A stretch of DNA of 47,491 nt from Flavobacteriales bacterium (GTDB lineage Bacteria > Bacteroidota > Bacteroidia > Flavobacteriales > Flavobacteriaceae). Each line of letters opens with the position of its first letter. Within the stretch, counting starts at the first letter, position 1. Shown in pieces: positions 32,765-41,298 of the stretch. The stretch spans positions 1 through 47,491 of the forward strand of contig JALVVJ010000066.1 in the NCBI GenBank assembly GCA_027023475.1, read 5' to 3'. The notes under the pieces were generated by a model. The model worked only from the letters and a program-made list of their open reading frames with translations, searched no databases and had not been told where the DNA came from. Position numbers and translations under genes: made by a program.

Positions 32765-34351
32765 ATGAAAGATCATATTAATCCATCCTTGATAATAGCC
32801 ACCTACAATTGGAAAGAAGCTTTGGAGCTTGTACTTCAAAGTGTTTTGCGCCAATCGCTTATGCCATACGAAGTAATTATTGCCGATGACGGGTCGAAAA
32901 ATGATACGAAAGAACTTATCGATGCCTACCGGAAAAAGTTTCCTGTGCCGCTTGTTCATGTATGGCACGAAGACAAGGGATTCAGATTGTCCGTTATAAG
33001 GAATAAATCCATCAAAATAGCCAAGGGAAATTACATCATTCAAATCGACGGAGATACTATTTTGCACAAGGATTTTGTCAAAGACCATGTGCGATTTGCA
33101 CGGAAGGGATATTTTATTTCGGGCTCACGGGTATTGTTGGGGAAAAGATTGTCCGAAAAAATATTAGCGGAGAAAACATTCCGGTATAATTTCCTTACCC
33201 GAGATGTAAAAAACAGGCATTATCAGTTTCGTTTTCCGTTCTTGACGGGGCTTTTGCTCAATCCCACCAATGATATTAATCGTGTTATTCATTCGGTTAG
33301 GGGATGCAATATGAGTTTTTGGAAATCGGATTTGTTGGCCGTGAATGGCTACAATGAAGACATGACCGGTTGGGGGCGCGAAGATTCGGAATTAAGTGTC
33401 CGGTTAATAAATTCCGGATTGACAAAAATCAATGTAAAATTCAGTGCAATTCAGTATCATATATATCACCCCGAAAACTCAAAAAGTAATTTGAATACCA
33501 ACGATAATATTTTGGAAGAAACCATAAGACAAAAGAAAACTTATATTTTAAACGGGATTAACAAGTTGAATGCCGTCCCCGAAATCGCTATGAATAAAAC
33601 GCCCGTAACCGCCATTATTCCCACCAAGAACGAAGAAGAAAATATAGCCGATGCCATAAAATCCGTGCAATGGGCCGATGAAATATTGGTGATCGATTCC
33701 AGGTCCAACGATCGCACGGTGGAACTTGCCCGCAAAATGGGAGTGCGGGTAATTCAACGGAAATTCGATGATTTTTCAAGCCAAAAAAACTTTGCCATTG
33801 AACAGGCCAAACATGATTGGATTTTCGTTTTGGATGCCGATGAACGCGTGCCTGCCGGACTCCGGAATGAAATTTTGCAAGTATTGGATTCCGAAGATAA
33901 ACATACCGGATACTGGATCAAACGTATCAATTTCGTAGGCAATCATCGTATCCGTTTCAGCGGTTGGCAAAACGATAAATGTATCCGGTTGTTTCATCGT
34001 GATTTTGCCCGGTATAACGGTCATTATGTGCACGAAGAAATAAAAAACAAAGGCAAGACCGGTTTTCTGAAAAATCCCTTGTTTCATTACACTTATAAAA
34101 GTTTTGAACAATTCGAAAACAAATTGGATTTTTATGCCAAACTACGGGCCCGCGAATGGTTCGAACAAGGACGTAAATACAGGATTTGGCGGCAATTATT
34201 CAAGTCGGCATACAGGTTTTTTAAGCATTACATCCTCCACTTGGGATTTTTGGACGGCCGTTTGGGCTGGCGGTTGGCTACTCATTATTCCAAGGCGGCG
34301 TGGAAACGCTATGCTTATCTAAAACAATTGGAACAAAATCACGGGCAATGA
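32765..34351 (+). CDS. Two-domain GT2 glycosyltransferase (chondroitin-polymerase-like + WaaE/KdtX-like)
   Basis: This 528-residue protein contains two GT-A glycosyltransferase family 2 domains in one chain. The first (about 5-265) has SLIIATYNWKEALELVLQSV, IIADDGSKNDT, IQIDGDT as the DxD-type metal site, and GWGREDSELSVRL. The second begins at an internal Met276 (TPVTAIIPTKNEEENIADAI) with WADEILVIDSRSNDRT, FSSQKNFAIEQA and FVLDADERVP, matching lipopolysaccharide-core beta-glycosyltransferases of the WaaE/KdtX type. Both catalytic sites look intact. The start ATG at 32765 lies 4 nt after the previous stop. It ends with a 4-nt overlap (ATGA) with the Sua5 gene. It probably adds two sugars of a surface glycan. 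Confidence 0.88.
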   Translation: MKDHINPSLIIATYNWKEALELVLQSVLRQSLMPYEVIIADDGSKNDTKELIDAYRKKFPVPLVHVWHEDKGFRLSVIRNKSIKIAKGNYIIQIDGDTILHKDFVKDHVRFARKGYFISGSRVLLGKRLSEKILAEKTFRYNFLTRDVKNRHYQFRFPFLTGLLLNPTNDINRVIHSVRGCNMSFWKSDLLAVNGYNEDMTGWGREDSELSVRLINSGLTKINVKFSAIQYHIYHPENSKSNLNTNDNILEETIRQKKTYILNGINKLNAVPEIAMNKTPVTAIIPTKNEEENIADAIKSVQWADEILVIDSRSNDRTVELARKMGVRVIQRKFDDFSSQKNFAIEQAKHDWIFVLDADERVPAGLRNEILQVLDSEDKHTGYWIKRINFVGNHRIRFSGWQNDKCIRLFHRDFARYNGHYVHEEIKNKGKTGFLKNPLFHYTYKSFEQFENKLDFYAKLRAREWFEQGRKYRIWRQLFKSAYRFFKHYILHLGFLDGRLGWRLATHYSKAAWKRYAYLKQLEQNHGQ

Positions 34352-34893
34352 ACATTTTGGACGTCATACGACAGGGTGGGGTGGTGTTATATCCTTCGGA
34401 CACTTTGTGGGGATTGGGCGGTGATGCTACCAATCCCGCCGTTGCAAGGCGTATTGCACAAATCAAAGGGCGTCCGCCCGAAAAGGGCTTTGTGATTTTG
34501 GTTTCGGATTTGGAAATGCTGGGCCGCTATGTGGAAAAAATTCCGGCTATTGCCGCCGATTTCCTTGAAAAACAAACCCGGCCCACTACCATTGTGTATC
34601 CGGCGGGGCGGAATTTGCCACCCGAAGTGATGGCACCTGACGGAAGCGTTGCCATCCGGGTAGTCCGAAAGGGTTTTGCGCGGGATTTGATCAAGGCCGT
34701 GGGACTTCCGCTTATATCCACTTCGGCCAATTTTTCAGGCGAACCCGCACCTTTGACTTTTAATGAAATCGATAAGCGGTTTTTGGACTTGGTGGATTAT
34801 GTCGTAAATTTGCACCGCCAAAAAATAACGGATCGTCCTTCGCGCATCGTGCGGGTGTATACGGACGATACGTTTGAAATATTGCGCCCTTGA
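34348..34893 (+). CDS. Sua5/YciO/YrdC family threonylcarbamoyl-AMP synthase
   Basis: This 181-residue cytoplasmic protein belongs to the family making threonylcarbamoyl-AMP for the t6A37 modification of ANN-decoding tRNAs. It shows VVLYPSDTLWGLGGDA (12-27), IKGRPPEKGFVILVSD (39-54), and the nucleotide-binding STSANFSGEP (about 124-133). It is of the short, single-domain TsaC/YwlC type, without the C-terminal Sua5 extension. The ATG at 34348 overlaps the stop of the glycosyltransferase gene by 4 nt, and its stop overlaps the TTG start of the next gene by 4 nt. That makes an unusually tight chain of functionally different genes. Confidence 0.92.
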   Translation: MNILDVIRQGGVVLYPSDTLWGLGGDATNPAVARRIAQIKGRPPEKGFVILVSDLEMLGRYVEKIPAIAADFLEKQTRPTTIVYPAGRNLPPEVMAPDGSVAIRVVRKGFARDLIKAVGLPLISTSANFSGEPAPLTFNEIDKRFLDLVDYVVNLHRQKITDRPSRIVRVYTDDTFEILRP

Positions 34894-36335
34894 ACACGAC
34901 CTATCCCGACTTGGAAGCCGCATTGAAAAATCCTTTGTTTCGCCGCATTGGCGAGTTGGGCGATGATTTGCAGGTACCCGTTTATGTCATTGGTGGTTAT
35001 GTGCGGGATTATATCCTGACCGGGGCGCCCAAAAAGGATATTGATTTTGTGGTGGTGGGCGATGCCATCGGATTTGTGGAAAAACTTATCCGGCGTTTGG
35101 GTGTAAAACAATTTCATATTTACCGGAATTTCGGTACGGCTATGTTGCGCTACGGAGATTTTGTGCTGGAATTTGTAGGGGCGCGCAAAGAATCTTATTC
35201 CCGTGATTCGCGAAAACCACGGGTGGAACCCGGCACTTTGGAAGATGATTTGAAACGAAGGGATTTTACCATAAACACCTTGGCTTTGGGGCTGAATAAG
35301 GATAATTTTGGTGAATTGATCAATCCCTTCAACGGACTCAAAGACCTGCACGACCGGATTATTCGCACGCCTTTGGACCCGGGTATTACTTTCTCTGACG
35401 ACCCGCTTCGCATGATGCGTGCCGTGCGTTTTGCCACGCAACTGGATTTTGACATCCATCCGAAAACCTTGGAAGCTATAAGTCGCTATCGCGAACGCTT
35501 GCAAATCGTTTCGCCTGAGCGCATTATTGATGAGTTTAATAAAATATTGCTTGCCGATAGACCCTCCAAGGGTTTGAAGTTGCTATTCGAAACCGGACTT
35601 TTGGACCAATTCCTGCCTGAACTTTCCGCACTGCAAGGCGTGGAGGAATACGAAGGCAAAACCCACAAAGACAATTTTTTCCACACCTTGGAAGTGGTGG
35701 ATAATATCGCCCGAGCCGATAGGGGAGGAAACCTGTGGTTGCGTTGGGCGGCTTTGTTGCACGACATTGGAAAACCCGCCAGCAAACGTTATCACCCCAA
35801 AAACGGATGGTCGTTTCACGGGCATGAATTTATCGGCGGGAAGATGGTACCCAAAATTTTTCGCCGCTTGCATATGCCCATGCATCGCGATATGAAATAC
35901 GTGCAAAAATTGGTCAAATTAAGCTCCCGTCCCATTGCATTGACCGAAGAGCATGTAACCGATTCGGCCGTGCGCCGATTGATAATGGATGCCGGCGACG
36001 AGTTGGAGGATTTGCTCACGCTCTGCGAGGCCGATATTACCACCAAAAACCCCGTGCGCAAGAAACGCTATTTGGCCAACCTGAAAGCCGTTCGCCAAAA
36101 AATCAAGGAAGTGGAAGAGCGCGACCGCATTCGTAATTTCCAGCCGCCGGTTTCGGGTGAATTGATTATGAAAACTTTCGGCATCCCGCCTTCCAAAACC
36201 GTAGGCGAAATCAAAGACGCCATCAAAGAGGCCATTTTGGAAGGAGAAATTCGTAATGATTTCGACGAGGCCTACCAATATATGCTGCGTTTAGGAAAAG
36301 AAAAGGGTTTGGAAGCGAAGGAAGACGCCCCATAG
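34890..36335 (+). CDS. CCA tRNA nucleotidyltransferase / poly(A) polymerase family with HD domain
   Basis: This 481-residue class II nucleotidyltransferase has the GG..DxD active site GGYVRDYILTG..KKDIDFVVVGD (about 31-57), EDDLKRRDFTINTLAL (about 113-128), RRAVRF-like head/neck helices, and an HD domain with HTLEVVDN and ALLHDIGKPASKRY (about 288-301). The family adds or repairs the CCA end of tRNAs; the HD part adds phosphohydrolase activity in relatives. No ATG lies near the family's N-terminus, so TTG at 34890 is the likely start, overlapping the Sua5 stop (TTGA). It follows another tRNA-maturation gene, which may explain the pairing. Confidence 0.92.
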   Translation: MNTTYPDLEAALKNPLFRRIGELGDDLQVPVYVIGGYVRDYILTGAPKKDIDFVVVGDAIGFVEKLIRRLGVKQFHIYRNFGTAMLRYGDFVLEFVGARKESYSRDSRKPRVEPGTLEDDLKRRDFTINTLALGLNKDNFGELINPFNGLKDLHDRIIRTPLDPGITFSDDPLRMMRAVRFATQLDFDIHPKTLEAISRYRERLQIVSPERIIDEFNKILLADRPSKGLKLLFETGLLDQFLPELSALQGVEEYEGKTHKDNFFHTLEVVDNIARADRGGNLWLRWAALLHDIGKPASKRYHPKNGWSFHGHEFIGGKMVPKIFRRLHMPMHRDMKYVQKLVKLSSRPIALTEEHVTDSAVRRLIMDAGDELEDLLTLCEADITTKNPVRKKRYLANLKAVRQKIKEVEERDRIRNFQPPVSGELIMKTFGIPPSKTVGEIKDAIKEAILEGEIRNDFDEAYQYMLRLGKEKGLEAKEDAP

Positions 36336-36379
36336 TATCTTTGCAATCCGAAATAGGAAATAGATTTATAATCCTTGGC

Positions 36380-36418
36380 AAAAAAAACCGCCCCCGGATG
36401 GAGGGCGGTTTGGTTTTG
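36380..36418 (-). terminator. Terminator between convergent genes, mainly for the minus strand
   Basis: AACCGCCC (36386-36393) pairs with GGGCGGTT (36403-36410). On the minus strand eight T follow (36380-36387), giving a strong terminator for the T9SS cargo gene. On the plus strand the tail is only TGGTTTTGG, so it may also work weakly for the CCA enzyme gene. Confidence 0.8.
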
Positions 36419-36436
36419 GTATGATATGGAATGTGG

Positions 36437-37963
36437 TTATTCCTTAATCAATCGATAGGTTCCTTGCTTGTCGCCTATTTGAACGTTGAGCAGGTAAACA
36501 CCTTGCGGCAGGCGGGAAATATCCAAGCTGTTTCCAGCAGGATTATCCACGTTCATCAGCACTTGACCGGCAAGGTTGGTTACTTGCATGCGGTTCACGT
36601 TTTGCGAAGCGTTCCAACGGATGATTCCCGAGGTGGGGTTAGGGTAGAAGGAGAAATCGGCGGTTGTTAAAGTTTGTGTTGCTAGGTTGGGAGCATAGGC
36701 ACAAACATTGAATTCACCGAAACTATTGTTTCCGTATTCCCAAACGCGGACATAATAAACCGTACCGGCAGTTACATTAGTCAATTGAACTCTTGAAAAG
36801 AAATTACCACCTCCAATATCATCATTACATGCTTCCTGATTCAAGTTTGAACAATCACCGGTATAAATAGCCAAACCGGTATCATGAACATCACTACCTG
36901 AAACCTGACTTGTTTCAACATATAAAGTGTCAATATTTGATTGAGCCGTAATTTTGTACCATGAATCACCCCCTTGGTAATAGGCACAACTTGGAGATGC
37001 TGCGCCCGAATCTGTTGCCCCTAGATTGGTGCCAACCGTATTAGAACATGTTTGTCCAACGGTTAAATCAATGGCTCCGGTACAATCATCATTAGCCGGA
37101 GGACAGTAGTATTGGATATGATCGGTGGATGAAATGTTGGAGTTATCATCGTTGGTAACGGTAAAAGTAACATCGGTGCCATCAGGGTAAGGCCCGAAAG
37201 TAACCGTTCCGGGCGCGGAGAGTTGCTGTGTTGCGCTACCTTGATCGTCGGAAACCGTAACCGACGAAGCTCCACCAAGGTCGGTTACATTAACATCCAC
37301 AGAGAATTGATTGTTACTGCAATCGGGTATTTCGGATAATGTGAAAGTAGGATCTTCATAAAGCGTAGCTGTGCTTGAAAGAGTGGGAGAACTAAAACAA
37401 AAGCCCCAATTCCAGCCATCTCCTCCGGTTGTATTATCATTGTAAATAATACGGTATTTGAATCCGCTTAATTGAGATGCTGTAAAGGATGAAATGTCTA
37501 ATGATGCCGTATAATGTTCTGGTGTTCCGTTGCAAAAATTGTTGGTAGGAGCACTTGGCGTATCGTTGTTAGGAAACTGATAAAGCAATGTCCAGGCCGA
37601 AGCATCGGCATCCCAATATTCGATGGCTAAATATTCATTACTACCATATTGATTAAATACATAATCCCCGCTAATCACAATATAATTTTCGCCAGCGGAT
37701 TGCGCTGCTGAAATATCAATTACCGGTGATTCGGCGGCAATAACATCATGGGAACCGCTTCCCGTCTCATTGTCATCATAAGCAAAATGATCCGAAGTTG
37801 TAGGATCCGCTTCAATGTCTTGCGAACCGGAACCGGTGTGCGCAATAACATTGAGCGTCCAGTTGGTATTCGGCCAATTGGCCGGCTCGTTTACCGCTTG
37901 GCTGTTGCCTTTCCAAGTGAAGGCAAGCGCCAAGAACAAACTCAAAAGAATAGTTTTTCTCAT
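36437..37963 (-). CDS. Secreted T9SS type A cargo protein
   Basis: This 508-residue protein has a signal peptide (to about residue 22, KGNSQA), a jelly-roll-like region (about 30-210), a beta domain (about 215-300), a second beta-sandwich with many Cys and Asp (NDDCTGAIDLTVGQTC; VYYVRVWEYGNNSFGEFNVC), and a classic type A T9SS sorting domain at the C-terminus: FSFYPNPTSGIIRW, LAGQVLMNV, ISRLPQGVYLLNVQ. It should be exported by the PorT-containing secretion system and probably anchored at the surface. No catalytic domain is recognised; it may be an adhesin or binding protein. The start ATG at 37963 directly precedes the signal peptide; 11 upstream codons are excluded. Confidence 0.85.
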   Translation of the reverse strand: MRKTILLSLFLALAFTWKGNSQAVNEPANWPNTNWTLNVIAHTGSGSQDIEADPTTSDHFAYDDNETGSGSHDVIAAESPVIDISAAQSAGENYIVISGDYVFNQYGSNEYLAIEYWDADASAWTLLYQFPNNDTPSAPTNNFCNGTPEHYTASLDISSFTASQLSGFKYRIIYNDNTTGGDGWNWGFCFSSPTLSSTATLYEDPTFTLSEIPDCSNNQFSVDVNVTDLGGASSVTVSDDQGSATQQLSAPGTVTFGPYPDGTDVTFTVTNDDNSNISSTDHIQYYCPPANDDCTGAIDLTVGQTCSNTVGTNLGATDSGAASPSCAYYQGGDSWYKITAQSNIDTLYVETSQVSGSDVHDTGLAIYTGDCSNLNQEACNDDIGGGNFFSRVQLTNVTAGTVYYVRVWEYGNNSFGEFNVCAYAPNLATQTLTTADFSFYPNPTSGIIRWNASQNVNRMQVTNLAGQVLMNVDNPAGNSLDISRLPQGVYLLNVQIGDKQGTYRLIKE

Positions 37964-38253
37964 AACATCTTGTTTTAGGGTTATTGTTATAGACAAAATT
38001 AAAAAATCTTTTTATTACTACGAAAGTTATTAGTTATTTGATTTATGTGATAAAAAATATTCATTAAAGAGTGCAATATTTTATTAATATGAAAATTAGT
38101 CTATACTTTTTGCGTAATAAATTTTTGAATTTTTAATAAAATGGAGAATTCAAAAACAATCTTTCATTCCGGTTTTCGCCCGAAAACTGACAAAATCCTT
38201 CTTTTGGCCGCGTAAAAACGCTAAATTTGGGCAAATCCAAAAGCATATTCATT
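37964..38253. other. A+T-rich divergent intergenic region
   Basis: About 290 nt between the T9SS cargo gene and sucC. Apart from a TAAATTTG box for sucC (38222-38229), no gene, hairpin terminator or repeat is evident. Confidence 0.6.
38222..38229 (+). promoter_or_regulatory. Putative -7 box of sucC
   Basis: TAAATTTG fits TAnnTTTG and lies 24 nt before the start codon. A TTTTGG about 15 nt further upstream could be a poorly spaced -33 element. Confidence 0.5.
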
Positions 38254-39447
38254 ATGAACCTACACGAATATCAGGGAAAAGAAATTCTGAGTCGTGCCGG
38301 TGTGCGTGTCCAACGCGGCTATGTGGCCACCACTCCCGAAGAGGCCGTGGAAAAGGCCAAACAATTGGCCGAAGAAACCGGTAGCAAATACTTCGTTATC
38401 AAAGCCCAAGTACATGCCGGAGGCCGCGGGAAGGCAGGCGGTGTCAAATTGGCCAAAAACCTGGACGAGGTTTACGAAAAAGCCAAACAAATTCTGGGCA
38501 TGCGCCTGGTAACACCCCAAACCGGAAAGCAAGGAAAAATCGTCCATCAGGTTTTGGTGGCCGAGGATGTTTACTATCCCGGCGAATCGGAGCCCGAAGA
38601 ATATTATATGTCCGTGATGCTCAACCGCGAAAAGGCCGCCAATATGATTATGTATTCGCCCGAAGGCGGTATGAACATCGAAGAAGTGGCCGAGAAATCG
38701 CCCGAAAAAATCTTTATCGAATACATCGACCCCGCTCACGGTTTGCAAGACTTCCAAGCACGCCGCGTGGCTTTTAATCTGGGATTGAGCGGCCAGGCCT
38801 TTAAGGAAATGGTGAAGTTCGTAAAAGCGCTCTACAAGGCCTATGTGGACAACGATGCTTCATTGTTCGAAATTAACCCCGTGCTCAAAACCTCCGACAA
38901 CAAAATCCTGGCCGTGGACAGCAAGGTGGTTATCGACAACAATGCCCTTTTCCGTCACAAAGATATAGCCGCTATGCGTGATGTACGCGAAGAAAATCCC
39001 ATCGAAGTGGAAGCCAAAGCCGCAGGACTCAATTATGTGGCACTTGACGGCAACGTGGGTTGTATGGTCAACGGCGCCGGTTTGGCCATGGCCACCATGG
39101 ACCTTATCAAACAATCCGGCGGCGATCCGGCCAACTTCCTCGATGTGGGCGGAACAGCCGATGCCGAGCGGGTGGAAAAGGGTTTCCGCATTATTCTCAA
39201 AGATCCTAAGGTAAAAGCCATTTTGGTAAATATTTTCGGTGGTATTGTTCGTGCCGACCGTGTGGCCCAAGGTATTGTGGATGCCTACAATAATATGAAA
39301 GGCGAAATTCACGTGCCCATTATTGTCCGCCTCCAAGGCACCAATGCCGATAAGGCCAAAGAATTGATCGAAAAAAGCGGTATTCCCGTTCATTTTGTAA
39401 CCGAATTCCGCGAAGCGGCCGATAAAGTTAAGGAACTTGTAGTGTAA
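38254..39447 (+). CDS. sucC: Succinyl-CoA synthetase, beta subunit (ADP-forming)
   Basis: This 397-residue cytoplasmic subunit of the TCA-cycle enzyme interconverts succinyl-CoA and succinate with NDP phosphorylation. It starts with the standard MNLHEYQGKEILSRAGV, has the ATP-grasp block KAQVHAGGRGKAGGVKLA (about 50-67), LFEINPVLKT (about 207-216), and the C-terminal LDVGGTADAERV and NIFGGIVRADRVAQG. Length is normal. The alpha subunit gene sucD is not adjacent, which is common in Bacteroidota. It is transcribed alone, with its own -7 box and a strong terminator. Confidence 0.98.
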   Translation: MNLHEYQGKEILSRAGVRVQRGYVATTPEEAVEKAKQLAEETGSKYFVIKAQVHAGGRGKAGGVKLAKNLDEVYEKAKQILGMRLVTPQTGKQGKIVHQVLVAEDVYYPGESEPEEYYMSVMLNREKAANMIMYSPEGGMNIEEVAEKSPEKIFIEYIDPAHGLQDFQARRVAFNLGLSGQAFKEMVKFVKALYKAYVDNDASLFEINPVLKTSDNKILAVDSKVVIDNNALFRHKDIAAMRDVREENPIEVEAKAAGLNYVALDGNVGCMVNGAGLAMATMDLIKQSGGDPANFLDVGGTADAERVEKGFRIILKDPKVKAILVNIFGGIVRADRVAQGIVDAYNNMKGEIHVPIIVRLQGTNADKAKELIEKSGIPVHFVTEFREAADKVKELVV

Positions 39448-39465
39448 ATTATTAATGTAATGTAT

Positions 39466-39496
39466 AAAATCCCACTCTTGCAGTGGGATTTTTTTT
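39466..39496 (+). terminator. Rho-independent terminator after sucC
   Basis: AAAATCCCACT (39466-39476) pairs with AGTGGGATTTT (39482-39492) around a 5-nt loop, followed by more T. It lies 18 nt after the stop codon. Confidence 0.95.
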
Positions 39497-39549
39497 GTAA
39501 AAGAAATTTTTATTATTTTTATCCTGAGAAAATTTAAAAACAGTAACTT

Positions 39550-39666
39550 ATGTTTCCTTTGGTTGATTGGACATTGGCAAATTTGATGGGTATTTTCTTC
39601 TTCCTGGTGATTATTATCTTGGGAGTTTGGGTAGGATGGATTATTTACAAGGCCGGGAAAAAGTAA
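39550..39666 (+). CDS. Small 38-residue single-pass membrane protein
   Basis: An ATG-started frame encodes 38 residues: a short polar-aromatic start (MFPLVDWTLANLM), one hydrophobic segment (about residues 14-32, GIFFFLVIIILGVWVGWII) and a basic end (YKAGKK), consistent with an N-out/C-in inner-membrane peptide. It lies between the sucC terminator and the end of convergent menA, with a sensible A+T-rich upstream region. Codon use resembles real genes here. No family is recognised. Moderately sure it is real because random frames rarely give such a clean membrane segment with a positive C-terminus. Confidence 0.55.
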   Translation: MFPLVDWTLANLMGIFFFLVIIILGVWVGWIIYKAGKK

Positions 39667-39676
39667 ATACCTGTTC

Positions 39677-40573
39677 CTAAAAAAGCGGCCACAGTAAAAT
39701 GGCCGTAAGTAATGTTAGCAGCGATGTTCGTTTGAGCATCTCATTATATGCTTGTCCTTCATTTTTCCGTTGCAAACCATAGGATAGCCACCAAAGGAAA
39801 AGGGCAGGTATGGGAGCAATAAATCCCGTTTTATATGCCGATTGGCGAATAGCCAAGTAAAGCAGAAGCAGAAAACTCATCGAAAGCAAAGCCCGGTGGT
39901 AGGCAAAAGCATTGTTGTGCCCCAGTTTGACGGCCAGTGTAATTTTTCCGCTACGCAGGTCGGTTTCGCGGTCGCGCATATTGTTCAGGTTGAGCACGGC
40001 TACGCTCATTAACCCGATGGCCAAAGCGGGATACATTATGTATAAATTAAACCGGCCGGTATAAAGATAATAGGAACCGGCCACGGCCACAAAACCGAAA
40101 AAAATCAACACGAACAAATCTCCCAAGCCGGCATATCCGTAGGCCGTGCGCCCCACGGTGTATTTGATGGCCGCCCAAACAGCCGCCAATCCCAACAAAA
40201 AATAAGCAATAAACGTCGTATCAATACGCCCGAAGGCCGTAACCAATAAGGCCAGAGTGCTCATTACCGACAGAATGACCGTCAGCACAATGGCTCGCTT
40301 CATTTCGTCCGGCGAAATAATGCCCGATTGCACGGCCCGTAGCGGCCCTTGACGACGGTGGTCGTCGGTGCCTTTGACGCCATCGCCATAGTCATTTGCC
40401 AAGTTGGAAAGGATTTGATACAAGGAGGCCGTGAGCAAACTCAACGCAAACACGCCCGGCCGCCATGCACCGTCTCGTAGGGCCATGGCCGTGCCCGCCA
40501 CGATACCCGCCCACGAAAGCGGCAGGGTGCGCAGGCGCAGGGCGGCAATCCACATCCGGGTTTTGGCGTTCAT
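39677..40573 (-). CDS. menA: 1,4-dihydroxy-2-naphthoate polyprenyltransferase (MenA)
   Basis: This 298-residue inner-membrane UbiA-family prenyltransferase attaches the polyprenyl tail in menaquinone synthesis. It has about eight to nine hydrophobic segments, the first Asp-rich prenyl-diphosphate/Mg site in NLANDYGDGVKGTDD (about 59-73) and the second in NNMRDRETDLRSGK (about 198-211). The ATG at 40573 overlaps the kdsB stop by 4 nt (ATGA) and is preferred over an ATG 9 nt upstream. It is the last gene of a three-gene minus-strand operon (TlpA-like, kdsB, menA). It supplies the substrate for MenG encoded at 14006. Confidence 0.95.
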   Translation of the reverse strand: MNAKTRMWIAALRLRTLPLSWAGIVAGTAMALRDGAWRPGVFALSLLTASLYQILSNLANDYGDGVKGTDDHRRQGPLRAVQSGIISPDEMKRAIVLTVILSVMSTLALLVTAFGRIDTTFIAYFLLGLAAVWAAIKYTVGRTAYGYAGLGDLFVLIFFGFVAVAGSYYLYTGRFNLYIMYPALAIGLMSVAVLNLNNMRDRETDLRSGKITLAVKLGHNNAFAYHRALLSMSFLLLLYLAIRQSAYKTGFIAPIPALFLWWLSYGLQRKNEGQAYNEMLKRTSLLTLLTAILLWPLF

Positions 40574-41298
40574 ATTTTCCAACGTTTTCGGGCTTTTTCC
40601 AAATCGGCCGGGGTGTCGATGCCGGCATAATCAAAATCCGTTGTCAAAATGCGGATTTGCAAGCCGTTTTCCAGAAAGCGCAAATTTTCGAGCCGTTCGG
40701 TTTGTTCCAAAATCGTGGGCGGCATTTGGGCCACGCGTTGCAAAACCCCGGCCCGGAAAGCATAAATACCGATGTGCTTGCAAGCGCCCGTAAAGCGGCC
40801 CTCACGCGGGTAGGGTATGGGCGCCCGCGAAAAATACAGGGCAAAGCCCTGACGGTCGGTTACCACTTTTACGTTGTTCGGGTTGTGGAATTCGGATTCA
40901 TCCGCAATGGGCCGGCAGAAACTCAGAATATCGATGTTTCCGGCGCTGTCGGCTTCAAAAGTTTGCCGGATGCGTTGCATATCACCGGCCGGCACAAAGG
41001 GTTCGTCGCCCTGGATATTAACAAAAATATCCGCATCCATTTCCCGGGCGGCTTCGGCAATGCGGTCGGTTCCCGAGGGATGGGTTTGCCGGCTGATAAA
41101 AGTTTCGCCGCCTTCGGTTTCGATGGCCCGGGCAATTTCCGCACTGTCGGTTACCACTATCACACGGTCGAACACACCGCTATCCACAGCGCTTTGCCAG
41201 GTGCGCACGATCACCGGCTTTCCGCCCAAATCCTGCAAGAGTTTACGCGGAAACCGTTCCGATGCCAAGCGGGCCGGAATCAAGCAGATGATTTTCAT
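40570..41298 (-). CDS. kdsB: 3-deoxy-manno-octulosonate cytidylyltransferase (CMP-Kdo synthetase)
   Basis: This 242-residue cytoplasmic enzyme activates Kdo with CTP for lipopolysaccharide core synthesis. It shows the N-terminal nucleotide loop IPARLASERFPRKLL (7-21), THPSGTDRIAEAA (about 78-90), the metal site VNIQGDEPFV (about 97-106), and FSRAPIPYPRE (about 156-166). The terminal FDYAGIDTPADLEKARK is also typical. Overlaps of 4 nt on both sides (with the TlpA-like and menA genes) indicate translational coupling. The ATG at 41298 is used; a start 12 nt upstream is less likely. Confidence 0.97.
   Translation of the reverse strand: MKIICLIPARLASERFPRKLLQDLGGKPVIVRTWQSAVDSGVFDRVIVVTDSAEIARAIETEGGETFISRQTHPSGTDRIAEAAREMDADIFVNIQGDEPFVPAGDMQRIRQTFEADSAGNIDILSFCRPIADESEFHNPNNVKVVTDRQGFALYFSRAPIPYPREGRFTGACKHIGIYAFRAGVLQRVAQMPPTILEQTERLENLRFLENGLQIRILTTDFDYAGIDTPADLEKARKRWKI

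Noticed and set aside
36336-36418. Orphan -7-like box TATCTTTG (36336-36343) followed by a terminator, a possible small RNA
   Set aside because: TAnnTTTG is frequent by chance in A+T-rich DNA, the plus-strand T tail is weak, and the terminator is better explained by the minus-strand gene.
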